In this document: in pieces, positions 13,419-25,553 of the stretch | Layout: the number at the start of each line of letters is the position of its first letter | Position numbering within the stretch: the first letter of the stretch is position 1 | NCBI GenBank assembly: GCA_051294375.1 | Contig: CM119266.1 | Span: 4,710,573 to 4,774,572 of the forward strand | Length of the DNA stretch: 64,000 bases | Reading direction: 5' to 3' | Source: Paraspadella gotoi | Lineage: Eukaryota > Chaetognatha | Position numbers and translations under genes: made by a program | Notes under the pieces: generated by a model | The model's database searches: none | What the model was told of the DNA's origin: nothing | Seen by the model: the letters and a program-made list of their open reading frames with translations, nothing else

Positions 13419-16400
13419 CCAGGCGCATGGGGGGGTGATCTCCCTTGTAGAAAGGAGAGGCGCATGGGTTTAAGCTCGAAGAATCAATTACTTGAGGCTC
13501 AATGTTGTCATTTCTTGGTGCGAAGGATCTTCGTCTTTCTTTGCGCTTTGCCTAGAGAAATGAGATGATGATGATGATTATTAGATGACGATGATAATGA
13601 TTCTGATGATAATCATGGCCATTAAGGAATTCGATTAACACATGCACGGTTAAGATGATCTCATTTTCCCTTATAATGGAATATCCTTGCAAAGCAAAGG
13701 ACTAATATTTTTTTTGGGGGGGTTTCCTAACATTTCGTCATTTACCTGAGTGAAAAAAGAAAGAAATGAAGAAAGGAGAAAAGTAAAAATATGACTAAGA
13801 CACGAAATAAAAAAATAGAATTTGTCTTCTTTCTTGAAATTTGTTCTAACGGGGGTGCATCTTATATTATTATTGTTTTTGACCTTATGTTTAGTGGTAG
13901 ATATCAGATGAGCTTCTACAAAATGATCTAAACTGCTACAATATGTAAATGAGATTGAAGAACTCGATCTCATTTGAAATGAACCACAAATTATTCTGCT
14001 ACAAAGTTAAATGCAGAAAAGAAAATTTTCGTTAAAATTTCTGTTTCAATTTAATAATGAAATAAATTTCATCCACATTCTACAGAGTGATTCAATTTAT
14101 CAAAAGACGAATTCTCAGGTTCGATTTCCCTCTTTCTCACATGAATCAAATTTCAATTAAGCAATTAAGGCTTTGAGTTTTATTTCCACTGGGTCTTTTA
14201 TGTACAGACCAACAATTCCTACTCTAATGCTTTTAGGCCACAACTCAACTTAGCCTCGCTTTCAAAGATCCTGGTTTCGTTCCCGCACTCTGTAACGTCA
14301 TCAATACCTCCACGAATCCCCAGGTGAGAAATATCCACTTTAATTTAATTATTATAATTCATTTACTCAATTGAATACAACCCCCCCCAGGTGAGACAAT
14401 ATGGGGCGGTTGTACTGAGACGCCGAGTGGCTAAGAAGAAGCAATGGCTCGCCATTAGTCAAGACGTCAAGGAAAACATTCATGAAAATTTGCTTCAAGT
14501 GAGTCACATTTGGTTTCATACTTTTCTTTGTCGCTTCGGGAAAAAAAAATTCATATGTTTGTTATGTGGTCGCTCTAGGTTTTCGTCAGCGAGCCCGAGA
14601 AGACAGTCCGACAAGCGCTTGCTCAGCTGGTGGGAACGATCGCCAAGCACGACGTACCGCAAAACTCTTGGCCGCAACTCTGGACGTTTCTCCAAGAGTA
14701 CACCAAAGCGGGGGATCCGGCGCAGAGGGAGGTAAGTTACTCCACGTATGGGTCCACCAGATTCGCAATCTCGAGTCGAAAATTAATCATCCAAAATTAG
14801 TTTTGAGATTTGTGAGATTTTTCCCTCATGACTTTCTTCTTCTTCTTCTTCCTCCTCCAGTTGGGGATGTTGATAATGTCGACGCTGACGGCGGCGGCGG
14901 CGGATTCTCTCGAGGCTCACGTTCCTTCCCTCCTCTCGCTCCTCAACTCGACTCTTAATGACGACGAATCGCATTTGGTTCCTTTCTTCTCTATTCAGTC
15001 AGTTGGTTGACAGTGAGAGGCCGATGATTATGATAATGGTGATGACAGAAAAACTTTGCTTTTGTTGATTATGATGATGGTGATGACAGAGAGATATGAG
15101 GTCTGAAAAATGTCAAATTGGATGATGATGATGATTACTTATGAATTTTGGTTTCGACGACGATGAAGGACTTAAAAATAAACTTGGTTAAGATGATGAC
15201 AATGATAAAAGTCAAATCTTTATTTTGATGTTGATGACAACAAATATTTCCCTTTTTCCGGAAAACAGAACGCTGTCCCACCTTGTCTGCGTGGTGAGCG
15301 ATCAGAACGACGTCAAACAATTTCAAAATCTCTTTCCCCGCGTCCTTCAAGTCATCAGAGTCTTGCTGGCCGTCGACGAGGTGAAGCGAACGAGAGACCC
15401 ATTCTGAAATCAATGCGTTATCTATTTATCTATCCCGGCTTGCAAACAAGTGTAGGCGGTCTCTAGTAAACCCGGAACAGTGTTGTCATGAGCTGATGGC
15501 CTTACTCAAATAGCCACCGGGTCACGACATTTCAAGGAGACATTTCCTTCCTCCAGGAGCAAGCGGTGACCGCCCTGGAGATCTTCGACGAGCTGATGGA
15601 GACGGAAGTGGCCATCGTCCTTCCACATATCAAGACCATCGTCGAATTTTGTCTCGAAGTCGCCGCCGACGCCAAACTGGGCAACCCTCCGCGGGTCCGC
15701 GCTCTCTCCCATCTCAGTTGGGTCATATCGCTTAAGAAGAAGACCATCAAGAAGCACAAGCTGGTGAGAAGTGGAAGTGGAGCTCAATTGTTGGGGATTC
15801 ATTGTCCCACGAATTTTTAAGTTGTTGGCGGATCTGTTCACATTTGGGAGATCAGTCGGCGGGTCCGTTCGCATTTGTTTCTTACTTTCAAATGTGATCA
15901 TTCTTTTGACAATAATTTTTAAAAAATATGTAATGATATGGAAATGAGGTTTAAATCGAGGCTTTGACGAAAACAATTGATTACTACCCTGTAATTCTTT
16001 TCTTGTCAAGGTTCCCGCGATGCTTAACGTGATTTTCCCGTTGATGTGCGCGCCCCCCGAGGATGAAGAGGAAGAGGAGGACATGTTGGAGTCGGACGAG
16101 CTGTCGGCCAACACCCCGCAGACGATGGCGGCTCAAGTCATCGACAATCTCGCTTTGCATTTGCCCCCGGAATCACTCATACCCAATTTAGTAAGATATG
16201 TGATTGATGATAGTTTATTATTGTTATTATATTGATAATCGACGTTGATATGCGAGTAATACAGCAGTGAAAATTTCTATTATATTGGATTTGTTTTCCG
16301 TTTCCTCAGATGGTTCAAGTACAACCAGCCTTGTCGCATGAAGATCCTTATGTCAGAAAGGCGGCCTACACAACTCTTGCAGTCGCCTGCGAGGTAATTC

Positions 16401-19400
16401 TCAGATTTCACTCTTGACTAAAATGGAGATGCAGCCATTGATTCTCTCTCCTCCTCCGCTGCGCAGGGTTGTGCCGACCATATTCGGCAAAAGTACTTAA
16501 AGGACGTGTTGGAATGCGTCTGCAGAGGAATCACCGACAATCACAAGATCGTCAGACACGCGGCTCTTTTCGCCTTGGGCCAATTCTCTGAACACTTACA
16601 AGTACGCTTTATTAGTGGACGAACCTTTTTGAATACATAATCTTCATTTATTTTTAATCCTAAAGTTAAAATGGCATTTAATATTATTACACTTTTCGCC
16701 AATTTTTAAGTACATTTTTTTCTGAGTTTTTTGTGCGGTTCTCTGCAATTTATTTTACCTCATTTACATATATTTGCTTTAATGGGAAAAGAAAGAATAA
16801 TTTTTTTAAAATTTTCCCGCTCGTTTAAATCAAAAGTTTTAGCGATTAGCGACCGTCACGTGTCAGATGAGACTCTGACCGCCGGAGTAATTATTAAATT
16901 AATCAACTACGCCAAACACAGATAAAATATTTCTTTCATCTCCGATCTCTTTCATCAGCCCGACATCAGCAAATACTCTGAGCAAATCCTCCCGCTCTTG
17001 TTCAACTACCTGGCGGCGCTGACGTCCGAGGCGCCGGAGAATCAAGACTTGAAGGGAATCAACAAGACTTTCTACGCGTTGGAGATGTTCTGCGAAAGCC
17101 TCGCCCGCGACATCAACCCTTACCTCCCGGAGTTGATGAACCGACTCTTCGCCGCCCTCAATCAGCACAACTCGGTCAAGCTGAGAGAGTTAGGGCTCAG
17201 CGCAGTCGCCGCTACGGGTCGGTCATTTGGATTTCAAAATATTGTGGAGAAATCACGTGAATTTTCTTGAAAACTCAATTATTGATAAACCCTATTTAAG
17301 TATAGCTAAAATAGTAAAATAAGACTTTTATGAAAACCATATCAAAAAGTACGATAAATTATCTAAAATACCATAAAATATAATATGTAAATAATATTGA
17401 AGAATTCCATCTCATTTGAAACGAACCAGGAGTTATTCTGCCACAATTTTAATTGCTGCAATATGCAAATTAGATTTCATAAATATCAATTTCCCAATGG
17501 ATTATGCATTCGCCCCTTGTATTTGGTATAGCCAACGCCGCCGGCGAAGACTTACTTCCCTACTTCAACGACGTTATGGAGCATTTGAAGATTTACCTCA
17601 TGAGCACCACCGACACTTCACCCGATTTTATTAAGGTTTTTTAAATGTTTAAATACTTGAAAGTTTCGGCTTTAAATCTACCAATGCGTATTGATTTCAA
17701 AATTAGCTGCAAACTCAAGCGGTGGACACGCTGGGTATGCTGGCCCGAACGATCGGGAAGAACAACTTCATGCCGCTGGCGGAGGAGTGCATCCAGTTGG
17801 GTCTGAAACTCATCTCAGAATTGGACGACCCCGATCTCAGAAGATGCACGTGAGTGATCGCCTAATCACGGTATTACTTCACTAACTACTAACTCATTTA
17901 CTCAAAGTTAATTTAAACAAGTTTGAGCAAACAATGTCGGATTTGCCTACGATAATTAAGCGGTAATCAGCGAATCGGATGATAAATGACGATAATTCTT
18001 TTAATTTGTCATCTCATTAAAAATAACATATCATACCAAACCAAAGCAGTGATTGCGCCAATACATGTAAATCGCTTGCAACGGATTAAACTGAACTTAC
18101 TATGGTAGAAATAATTACAAATAAAGTACAAATATTTTTTTTTTCAACTCGATTCCATCAAAACTTTATATCCTGCTCAATCACACACTTTCCTTGCCAC
18201 AAACAAAATTTCATCTCAATCGATCCATTCAATTATGATTAATTCGAGTAATTATGGGTTAAAATTAGTAAATGTGACTTATGTTTTTTCCATTGAAACT
18301 CATTTCCACGATTCCATCGAAACTTTATATCAAGCTCAATCACACATTTTTCTAACCACACACAAAATATCATTCTAATCCATCCATCCTATCACGAGTC
18401 ATTGGAGTTTTTTTGCTAAGGGTGGACGGACGGACGGACCTACAGACAGACGATGTTCTGATATGATTTAAGTAAATGCCCGACAATACTGAGGGGGCTG
18501 ACCGACAAAGTGAATTATAGAGTCGGGATCTACTGATAAGCAGATCCGACTAAAAAACATTAATTATAAAAAGTAGAGCTGCTAATGTAGCTGGTTGTTC
18601 TCAAACTGGTTTTGCTATTTCAAATATATATAATCTTTCGTTTCTTTCCTTTTTGACATTAAACGACACCGCGGTTGATAATGACGAATCGTATTATTAT
18701 AACAAGAGCGTAAATCAAGGATCGCTAAACAATAAAAATCCGGAAAACGTGTTCCTCAGTGATCCTTCCAGATTTGAAAATCTGCCTCCGTGAAGTCGAG
18801 CGTAAACGCTTTGAAAAAAGAAAAAGAAAAATATTAAGATTGGCCTGATTGGAGATTGACCCAGCGACCCATGCAGGTGATGTACCTGTCTCCCTTCTCC
18901 AACCGCAGCACGACGGTGTTGGTGCCCGGCGACCACGAGGTGGAGTAAAAGTCTTGATCCGAATCGATGACGATTGTCCACACGTGACGGTCGTTGTGGA
19001 CAAGATCCACCGCCGCCTGGCGAGAGATTTAACCAACCACGGTTATCTTATTAGGATATTTCAAAAGGATTATCGAAAAAAGATTTTTAAATTTTTATTA
19101 ATGATAGGTGATATTTTTAAAGTAACCCGTAACATTTCTCCGATCATGAGTTGTTCGTAAAAAGAAAAAAAATATTGCCAAATTGTTAAGCTACAGTTTT
19201 TTAAAGAAATATGCTAATCTTATTGCAAAACCGAGTAATTATTAAATCTTATTAAAAAAAAAAAAATAACCCGGTAACTTCTTGAATTAAAAAACTTAAA
19301 CCAACTATGAGAGAATCTGAAAAATGCAAATTGGATCAATGAGCGAAATCTCCTTAAATTGTCTTCGTATTATTATTGACATTGAGATTCTCTCTTCACC

Positions 19401-22400
19401 TCGTATCCTCGCCTCGCGGTGATTGTGAGCGAGAAATAATAAAATCCTCTAATCGGCGCCACGAATTTTGCCGACTCTTCGTCGAAGGCGTCGCCCGCGT
19501 TTGAGTGAACCACGTCGAAGGGAATCGCGTATGTTGATTCGGAATTCGGGTGACCGAAGTAATTGCGGAGGGAAGCGGAGAAGGCCACGCGAGGGGACGA
19601 CGACGACGACGATGATGACGACGACGAAGATGGCGCTGACAAGGAGGGCGACTTTATTTCTGAATCGATGCCGAAAATTTTGCGTCGTTTGATGTCTTCG
19701 CGGATAAGTTGGAAAAAAATGTTGAACTTACCCAACTCAAACTTTCAACTTACCCAATCGTTTTCCCTTTTTATTTTTCTGCTTTTCTCGTCTTTCCTTC
19801 TTCCGTCTCTTCACTTCCTCCTCTACTCCCTCCACTTCCTCTTCCTCCTCTCCTCCCTCCACCGATTTCGATGTCGTCGACGGCAGCTTCGCCATCGCCT
19901 GTCGCATCACAGCTCCTCCTTCCGCCGTCGGGTCGAAGGGGGCGCCGTATCGTTTTAAGGGGACGCGATAAGTCGACGTCTCCGGATCTTCGTTTCCGGT
20001 TTTCGTTCGCTTCGTCCCCGACGCGGGTTTACACTTGACCACCATCTCGCAGTGTTGTTCCCCGTCCTCCGTCCAGGGGTCGACGTCGTCTGTCGGCGAA
20101 GACCAACAGGCGGTGAACAGGCAAAGGGTCAGGCCCAAAGTCAGGCCCAACCAGGCGAGTCTTTGTCCTTTTCTCCGTCCGGCCTGATTAAGCGTCGGAA
20201 TTCGTCGGAGCGAAGTTGTGGAAAAATGAGTGAGAGAAGAACATTCCATCCTCGTCTCTTTGTTGTTTTTATTCTCTCTCTCTCTCTGTCTCGCTCTCTC
20301 TCTTTCTCTCCCACACATAAAAAAGCGAAGATTAAATCCTGGAAAGGGTTCTCACCCCTTTCGCCAATCCCGGCGGATGTTTTCTGTAATTCGAAACTTA
20401 TTATGGCGAAAAAGGCGCTCGGCCTTATGTTTTTAAACTCGACATCGAGGACGAAATATGCTTTTGTTTTTCACGACGACGACGACGAAGAAAAACGGTT
20501 TTTGTGTTGATGAAACCGATACTTCTTGTTCGGTGGTTGGAAAGAGAAAAAAGGAATAAGAAACGGTTGAGAGAGTCTACTTTATTTCGTTTAGGTTTTG
20601 ATTTAATTTACTTTTTTTTAATATATGAAGACGGATTTACTAACGGTTTTATTTACTCCCGTGTATTTATATTCCCAGTCCCGATAGAACTGCATGATTG
20701 ACAATCGAGTTTGTTTTTTTTTCTTGCGGAAATGAGACGATCTGTTTTTTTTTTTCTTAAACCCGAAAAAAATTGAGGTGGGGGGGGGGTAAGTGAAAAA
20801 TTGGAGGCGTGAGCGAAAGACTTGACTTTTCAATCAAAAAAACAAAGAGGCGACTTGAAATTTTAAAAACTTTTGGGATGAAAATCCTGGTTTTCTTATT
20901 TTCGTTTTGAGCTTCCGTTGAAGGAGGGAAAAAAATTCACGAATCTCTGGAATTTTGAAAAGGAAAAAAAAAACTTGACTGGTTGTCGGGAGAGAGACAC
21001 GATTATTTTTTTTTGAAGTTTTGACTGGTGGATTAATTTTTTTTGTTTGGGCGAGCCGCCGCCAAATCGTAAACCGAAAGGGAAAAATCGTTTCGTTGGT
21101 TTTAAATGAAAGGAATAAACCGCTCATCGTAAAATCTGTTGATCGATACGAGACGGAAAGGCCTCCGCGGGAAGACTGGGTCAGAGCCCAATTCAAAAAG
21201 CCATAAGGCGTGAGAGCTTTTTCATCTCGATCGCTATCCAACAAATATGATGATCGAAGGGTGCGAATGAGAGAGAGAGAGAGAATAAATCCGTGAACGT
21301 TGGGTTTTTAGTTCTCTCAATCACACACACACCCTCACACTGAAATACTGGCGAATGTTTACGGATAAATTGAATAGAAAGTTTTCCTTTGGATCAACTG
21401 ACACTCGGTATCAGTTTCACCTCAAGGGTCTTCACTCTCTCCTCTCACAGATTCGATTTGGACCAGGAGTTTTTTCCCCTCCTTGATTGAGTCGCGGCTA
21501 CGGGACTCTCTTTGCTCTTTTTGGTCTGTCTGTCCGTTTGGTTATTGTGCCAAAGAGGAAAGAAACTTAAATGAGGAGGCGAATCGCAAATTTAAACAAC
21601 TAATACTGGAAGAAAAAAGGGATAGTTATAACTTTTTAAAAATAGTTTAGGAAATAAAATAATTTTAACTACAAAGAGCCGTGACTTATGGTTCGGTCGG
21701 GGATTAGCTGTTTTTTTTATTCGTGACTGGAGCGAAGGAGCGTGACAATTAGTCACGCCCTTGTGAGCGAGAAGCGTGACAGTAAGAGTAATAAGACTAA
21801 TAATTGCGTTTCATTGTAAAGAAAAAGTGAGATTATTTTAAGGAAAGTTATTAATTGAGAAATATAATTCCTCAATTTTCCAGATACGGTCTTTTCGCTT
21901 CGATCTCCTACGTCCTCGAAGAGTCGATGGGAAAGTATTTGCCCACCATCGTCAAACTCATGGTCGAGTCTCTCAAGTCCACCGAGGGATACAAGGTGAT
22001 TCGGCGGCGCCACGCCCCCTTTTTTGTAAAGCAGGATTAAATTAAAACTTACAAAGCTTAGACGTATTCTGTACTAAATATTATTAAATGAAATGAGACC
22101 CTAAATTTAAGTGTTCGCCTTTATTAAAACTGACTATAGCTGTAGCAGATTAATTTGTGAATTGTCTGAAATGAGATGGAGTTCCTCAATCTCATCTGCA
22201 TATTGTCGTATTCTGATTAAGCTTTCAATTTATTCTTAAACCGTTAATTTAAAGGGGAAAACCTCTCTTGATGAATCACATAATAATTGAAACCATTAAA
22301 CTAGGATATGCAAATGAGATTGATAAATTAAAGGAAGAAATCTGTTTCAGGAACACTACGCAGAGGAAGAGGATTCCGCCTTCTTCAGTTTCGCCGACGA

Positions 22401-25400
22401 AGATGACGACGCCGCCGAAGAGGATCTCATGGAGGAGGCGCCGCAGGGGGCGCCACCGGGACGACCCGGCGTCAAACCTGGCGCCAATCGACTCAACGGC
22501 GAAACCCCCAACGAGGAAGAGGAGGAAATCGTCGGGTAATGAATTCTATGAATCAATGAATGCTATGAATGAATGAATGCTCAGTTTGAATAAAATATTT
22601 CGTCGCGCCATTTTTCGCTTATCTTAGCAAAATAGGTATTCGTTTTAAACATTAACAATAATTCTAAAACATAGCTTTTTCAAAGTCGGGGCAAGCATAA
22701 TTATTCTTTAAATGAATGGTTAATTTTTATACTGGTTGAACCAATTTAATAATTAATATGATTCCAATTGATAATTACAGGTACAGTGTGGAGAACGCGT
22801 ACTTGGATGAAAAAGAGGACACGTGTTGCGCAATGGGAGAGTTGGCGACGAATTGCAAAGGATCCTTCATGCCCTTCCTCAACGAATGTTTTAAAGAAGT
22901 GAGAGAGAAAAGGCTCCTCAATTTCTTATTTTAATTAATTTTTATTAATTAATTAATTTTAAAATTTTCTTGCAGGTTTGGGAGATGGTTGACTACCCAT
23001 CACCCGGCATCAAGAAAGCAGCGATCGCCGCCATCGCACAATTTTGCTGTTCCTTGGCAAAAGTGACGCAAAGTGCGCAGTCGGAGGAAGGGCTCGCCGG
23101 TGAGTGCGTGCGTGAGTGAGTGCACCGTTGGAGGAAGGGCTCGCCGTTGAGTCGACTTCGGATCTCCCCCGACCTTTTCTCACACTTACCCTTCGGCCCC
23201 CACCTTCCCGCCCTTTCAGCCCTTCACGAGCTGCTGTCGCGATGCCTCCCCAAACTGTTCGAAACCATCGAAGAGGACGGGGACCGTCACGTTGTCATGA
23301 CGACGCTGGAGAGTCTCAAAGACATGGTGGCCGTCATCCAGACACCCTTGCTCGAGAACGGCGTCCTAGACAGAATCATCAAGTGCCTACTAGACGTGCT
23401 CCAGGTTGTTGAGAGAGAGAGAGAGAGAGAAAGAAAGAAAGAAAGAAAGAAAACATTGATCAGACCAGTCTATATTGGGCCGATATGGGAACGTTATGAA
23501 GGCATGATAAATTTAGTGCTGTCAATAAAAACTATTTGTTAGCAATTAGCACCGTGAATAATTTTTTGAACCTAAACCGAAAAAAAATCTAATTTTTAAC
23601 GTTTTGACGCCCATTAACAGCGATAGAGGACACTAAAATTCAAATTATATTAATTAATTAATTAATGAATCTAAATTCCCCCCCCTTCCCTCAGGGCAAG
23701 ACGGCTTGCCAGGGCGAGGACGACGACGACGCCGGGGACGAAGACGAAGAGGCGGAGTACGACAAGATGTTGGTCGAGTGCGCGGGAGAAGTCATTCCCG
23801 AGTTGGCAAAGGCCGCCGGGGGTCAGCCCTTCCTCGCCCATCTCGGCGTCCTCCTGCCACCGATCCTCGCCAAGCTGGTGAGCCGGGAGAAAAAGGACGG
23901 GGATGATTATTATTATTTAATCAATGTTCTATGTCGGGTTCGCCGTAAGATTGTTTTCGACGATTTTGTCCAAAAGTAGATTAACCTTGCGATGCTTAAA
24001 TAAATGCCTCCTATTTTTTCGAAGCTAAAACTGACATCTCTAGCCAACCGTATTAATCGATATTAAATATAAAGCTAGTGCTTTAATTTAATTTTGATAT
24101 TTGGCTAATATATTTTTTAAAATGTTTACAATCTGAAATTGTGTTTTTGGGCAGCAAAAGCGCCACTCGTCCGTCGCGGATCGATCCTTCGTCATGGGAA
24201 CGATCGGGGAAATCGCCGACGCCATGGGATCCGCCGTCGCAGATTTCGTCCCCACTTTCTATCCCATCGTCCACGGAGGAATTAAGGACGACGACGAGGA
24301 GGTTCACGTTTTCCTCACTGCATTGGACATCATTCTTTCTTTTCTTTATTTTAAACTATGATTAATTTGCTGAAACCGTTAGTTAAGGACGAAGGTTGTG
24401 ACGAGAGAAATTATTATTTTTTTTTTAACATCACTTCGAAACTTAGAAAAGAAGAAGGGACTCTTTTCATCACGAATTTACTCTTTAAAAATTTAATTAC
24501 TGAGAAAAAAAAATGAGGAATGAAGAAAATTTTAATCCCTCGTAGTCCCCTTAACTCCCCTTTTAATCCAATTTAGTTTTGTCATATAAAAAATTAAACG
24601 ACTAAATATAATTTCAAAGCATACGCCTATGTCCAATTTCGTTTCATAACCAAAGACAAATTCTTAAAACGAACCACGATTCGGCCGATGTTAAAACGTT
24701 TGCCCACACCCTCGCCCATTCTGAAGGTTCGAAGCAACGCCGTATACGCCCTGGGCGTGTTGGCGGCCTGCGGCGGAGACGCCATGTTCTCTCAGTATTC
24801 GCACATCATTCATATGCTGTTCAACTTGCTGCAAAAGGAAAAGGACGGAAGAACCATCGACAACATTTGTGGTGCTGCTTGTCGCATGATTATCGCCAAC
24901 ACCAAGTTGGTGCCCGTGAGCGAAGTTTTCCCCATGGTCGTCTCAAAACTCCCGTTAAAGGTACGACGACGTCCACAACGACGACGACCACAACCTTAAC
25001 TTTTCTCTTTTCTTCCCAGGACGATTTAGAGGAAAACAAGACTGTTTTCGAATGCGTGACGAAATTGTACCACGACGGGAATTTGGAAGTGATGAAGCAC
25101 ATGCCACAACTCATTCTCGTCGGTGCCCAGGTCCTCCAGCACAAACAAGTCAAAGAGAGTAAGTCGCTCCAAATTCCAGGTCAACTTGGTAGGGAGTTTG
25201 AGTCCTCGACTCTTTAATTGGTTTTTTTTTGCATTTGTTTTTAACTTTTTATGTAACTAATGCCACTCCATTCCCCCCCCCCACCTGACTCCCCTCCTTC
25301 CATCCTTGAAGACGGTAAACTGGTCGTGTCGAGTTTCTTCCGCGAGATTCACGTCAAATACCCGTCGCAGTTGGCCGAAGTGGTTTGCGGTCTCCCGCAG

Positions 25401-25553
25401 GATTTGCAGGAGACCCTCAACACGGCCATCCACGGTCCCCCCACTCAGGCCCACGCCCCCAACATCCTGCCCCTGACCCCGGCCAACAACAGCAACGCCC
25501 TCAACGGTGATCTCTCGCCTTCCGACAACGGAGACCCGATCGAGGGATCGTAA
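12923..25553 (+). CDS. IPO4: importin-4 (karyopherin beta family)
   Basis: Twenty-three exons: 12923-13009, 14237-14323, 14391-14498, 14579-14731, 14861-14997, 15269-15380, 15557-15763, 16011-16190, 16310-16393, 16467-16601, 16959-17217, 17532-17635, 17707-17849, 21884-21995, 22351-22535, 22781-22898, 22976-23099, 23220-23404, 23695-23877, 24155-24301, 24727-24960, 25020-25158 and 25312-25553. All phases agree, giving about 1154 residues (human 1081). HEAT-repeat landmarks that fit IPO4 rather than IPO5 include FALGQFSEHLQ, LDDPDLRRCT, GYSVENAYLDEKEDTC, GKTACQGEDDDD and EYDKMLVECAGE. The acidic loop before GYSVENA is present. The protein carries cargoes such as histones and ribosomal proteins into the nucleus with RanGTP. 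Intron 1 has a GC donor (CAG|GCGAGC). Intron 13 (4 kb) holds an opposite-strand C1q gene. Confidence 0.95.
13366..13413. repeat. (GA)n microsatellite
   Basis: About 24 uninterrupted GA units in importin-4 intron 1. Confidence 0.9.
13933..14010 (+). repeat. dispersed hairpin repeat, family 1
   Basis: Copy of a ~75-bp dispersed element. It opens with CTGCTACAATATG, carries AAATGAGATTGA (13947-13958) facing TCGATCTCATTT (13964-13975), and closes with ACAAATTATTCTGCTACA, so CTGCTACA is repeated at both ends. Confidence 0.6.
17385..17480 (+). repeat. dispersed hairpin repeat, family 1 (diverged)
   Basis: Shares CCATCTCATTTGAAACGAACC, AGTTATTCTGC and a following TGCAATATGCAAATTAGATT with the other copies. 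It lies in importin-4 intron 11. Confidence 0.5.
18150..18450. repeat. two diverged ~159-bp tandem units followed by GGAC repeats
   Basis: The block that starts GATTCCATCAAAACTTTATA at about 18151 recurs at about 18310 as GATTCCATCGAAACTTTATA, with CAATCACACA and ACAAAAT.TCAT.TCAATC.ATCCAT shared further in. It ends in GGACGGACGGACGGAC and CAGACAGAC. It lies in importin-4 intron 13 just before the nested gene and looks like a degraded interspersed element. Confidence 0.55.
18715..20249 (-). CDS. secreted or type II membrane C1q-domain protein, nested in importin-4 intron 13
   Basis: Four exons: 19754-20249, 19400-19695, 18886-19016 and 18715-18808; phases agree, about 338 residues. Near residues 29-47 is a hydrophobic segment (LAWLGLTLGLTLCLFTAC) that could be a signal peptide with a long N-region or a signal anchor. 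A charged linker with acidic (GGEEEEEVEG) and basic (KRRKKERREK) runs follows, then a poly-Ser run coded by (GAC)n on the plus strand. The C1q domain has PRVAFSASL at its start, IPFDVVHSNAGDAFD, KFVAPIRGFYYFSLTI, then VVLRLEKGDSVYARLHGG and SLRNTFSGFLLF at its end, the usual C1q beta-strand markers. There is no collagen stretch, as in cerebellin- and sgC1q-like proteins. These proteins usually form trimers and bind ligands outside the cell. The start was taken as the ATG nearest the hydrophobic segment; a second ATG lies upstream at about 20318. Confidence 0.88.
22140..22215 (-). repeat. dispersed hairpin repeat, family 1
   Basis: Reverse-oriented copy. AAATGAGATGGA (22169-22180) faces TCAATCTCATCT (22186-22197), and TGTAGCAGATTAATTTGTG matches the reverse complement of the CACAAATTATTCTGCTACA end seen at 13.9 kb. 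A solitary half (ATGCAAATGAGATTGAT) follows at about 22308-22324. Confidence 0.6.
22711..22750 (+). repeat. dispersed repeat, family 2
   Basis: AATGAATGGTTAATTTTTAT followed by ACTGGTTGAACCAATTT, close to the copy at 1240-1280. It lies in importin-4 intron 15. Confidence 0.6.

Noticed and set aside
13560-15240. GAT/GATGAT-rich stretches in importin-4 introns as coding Asp runs
   Set aside because: They lie between well-defined exon borders and are interrupted by stops; simple-sequence introns.
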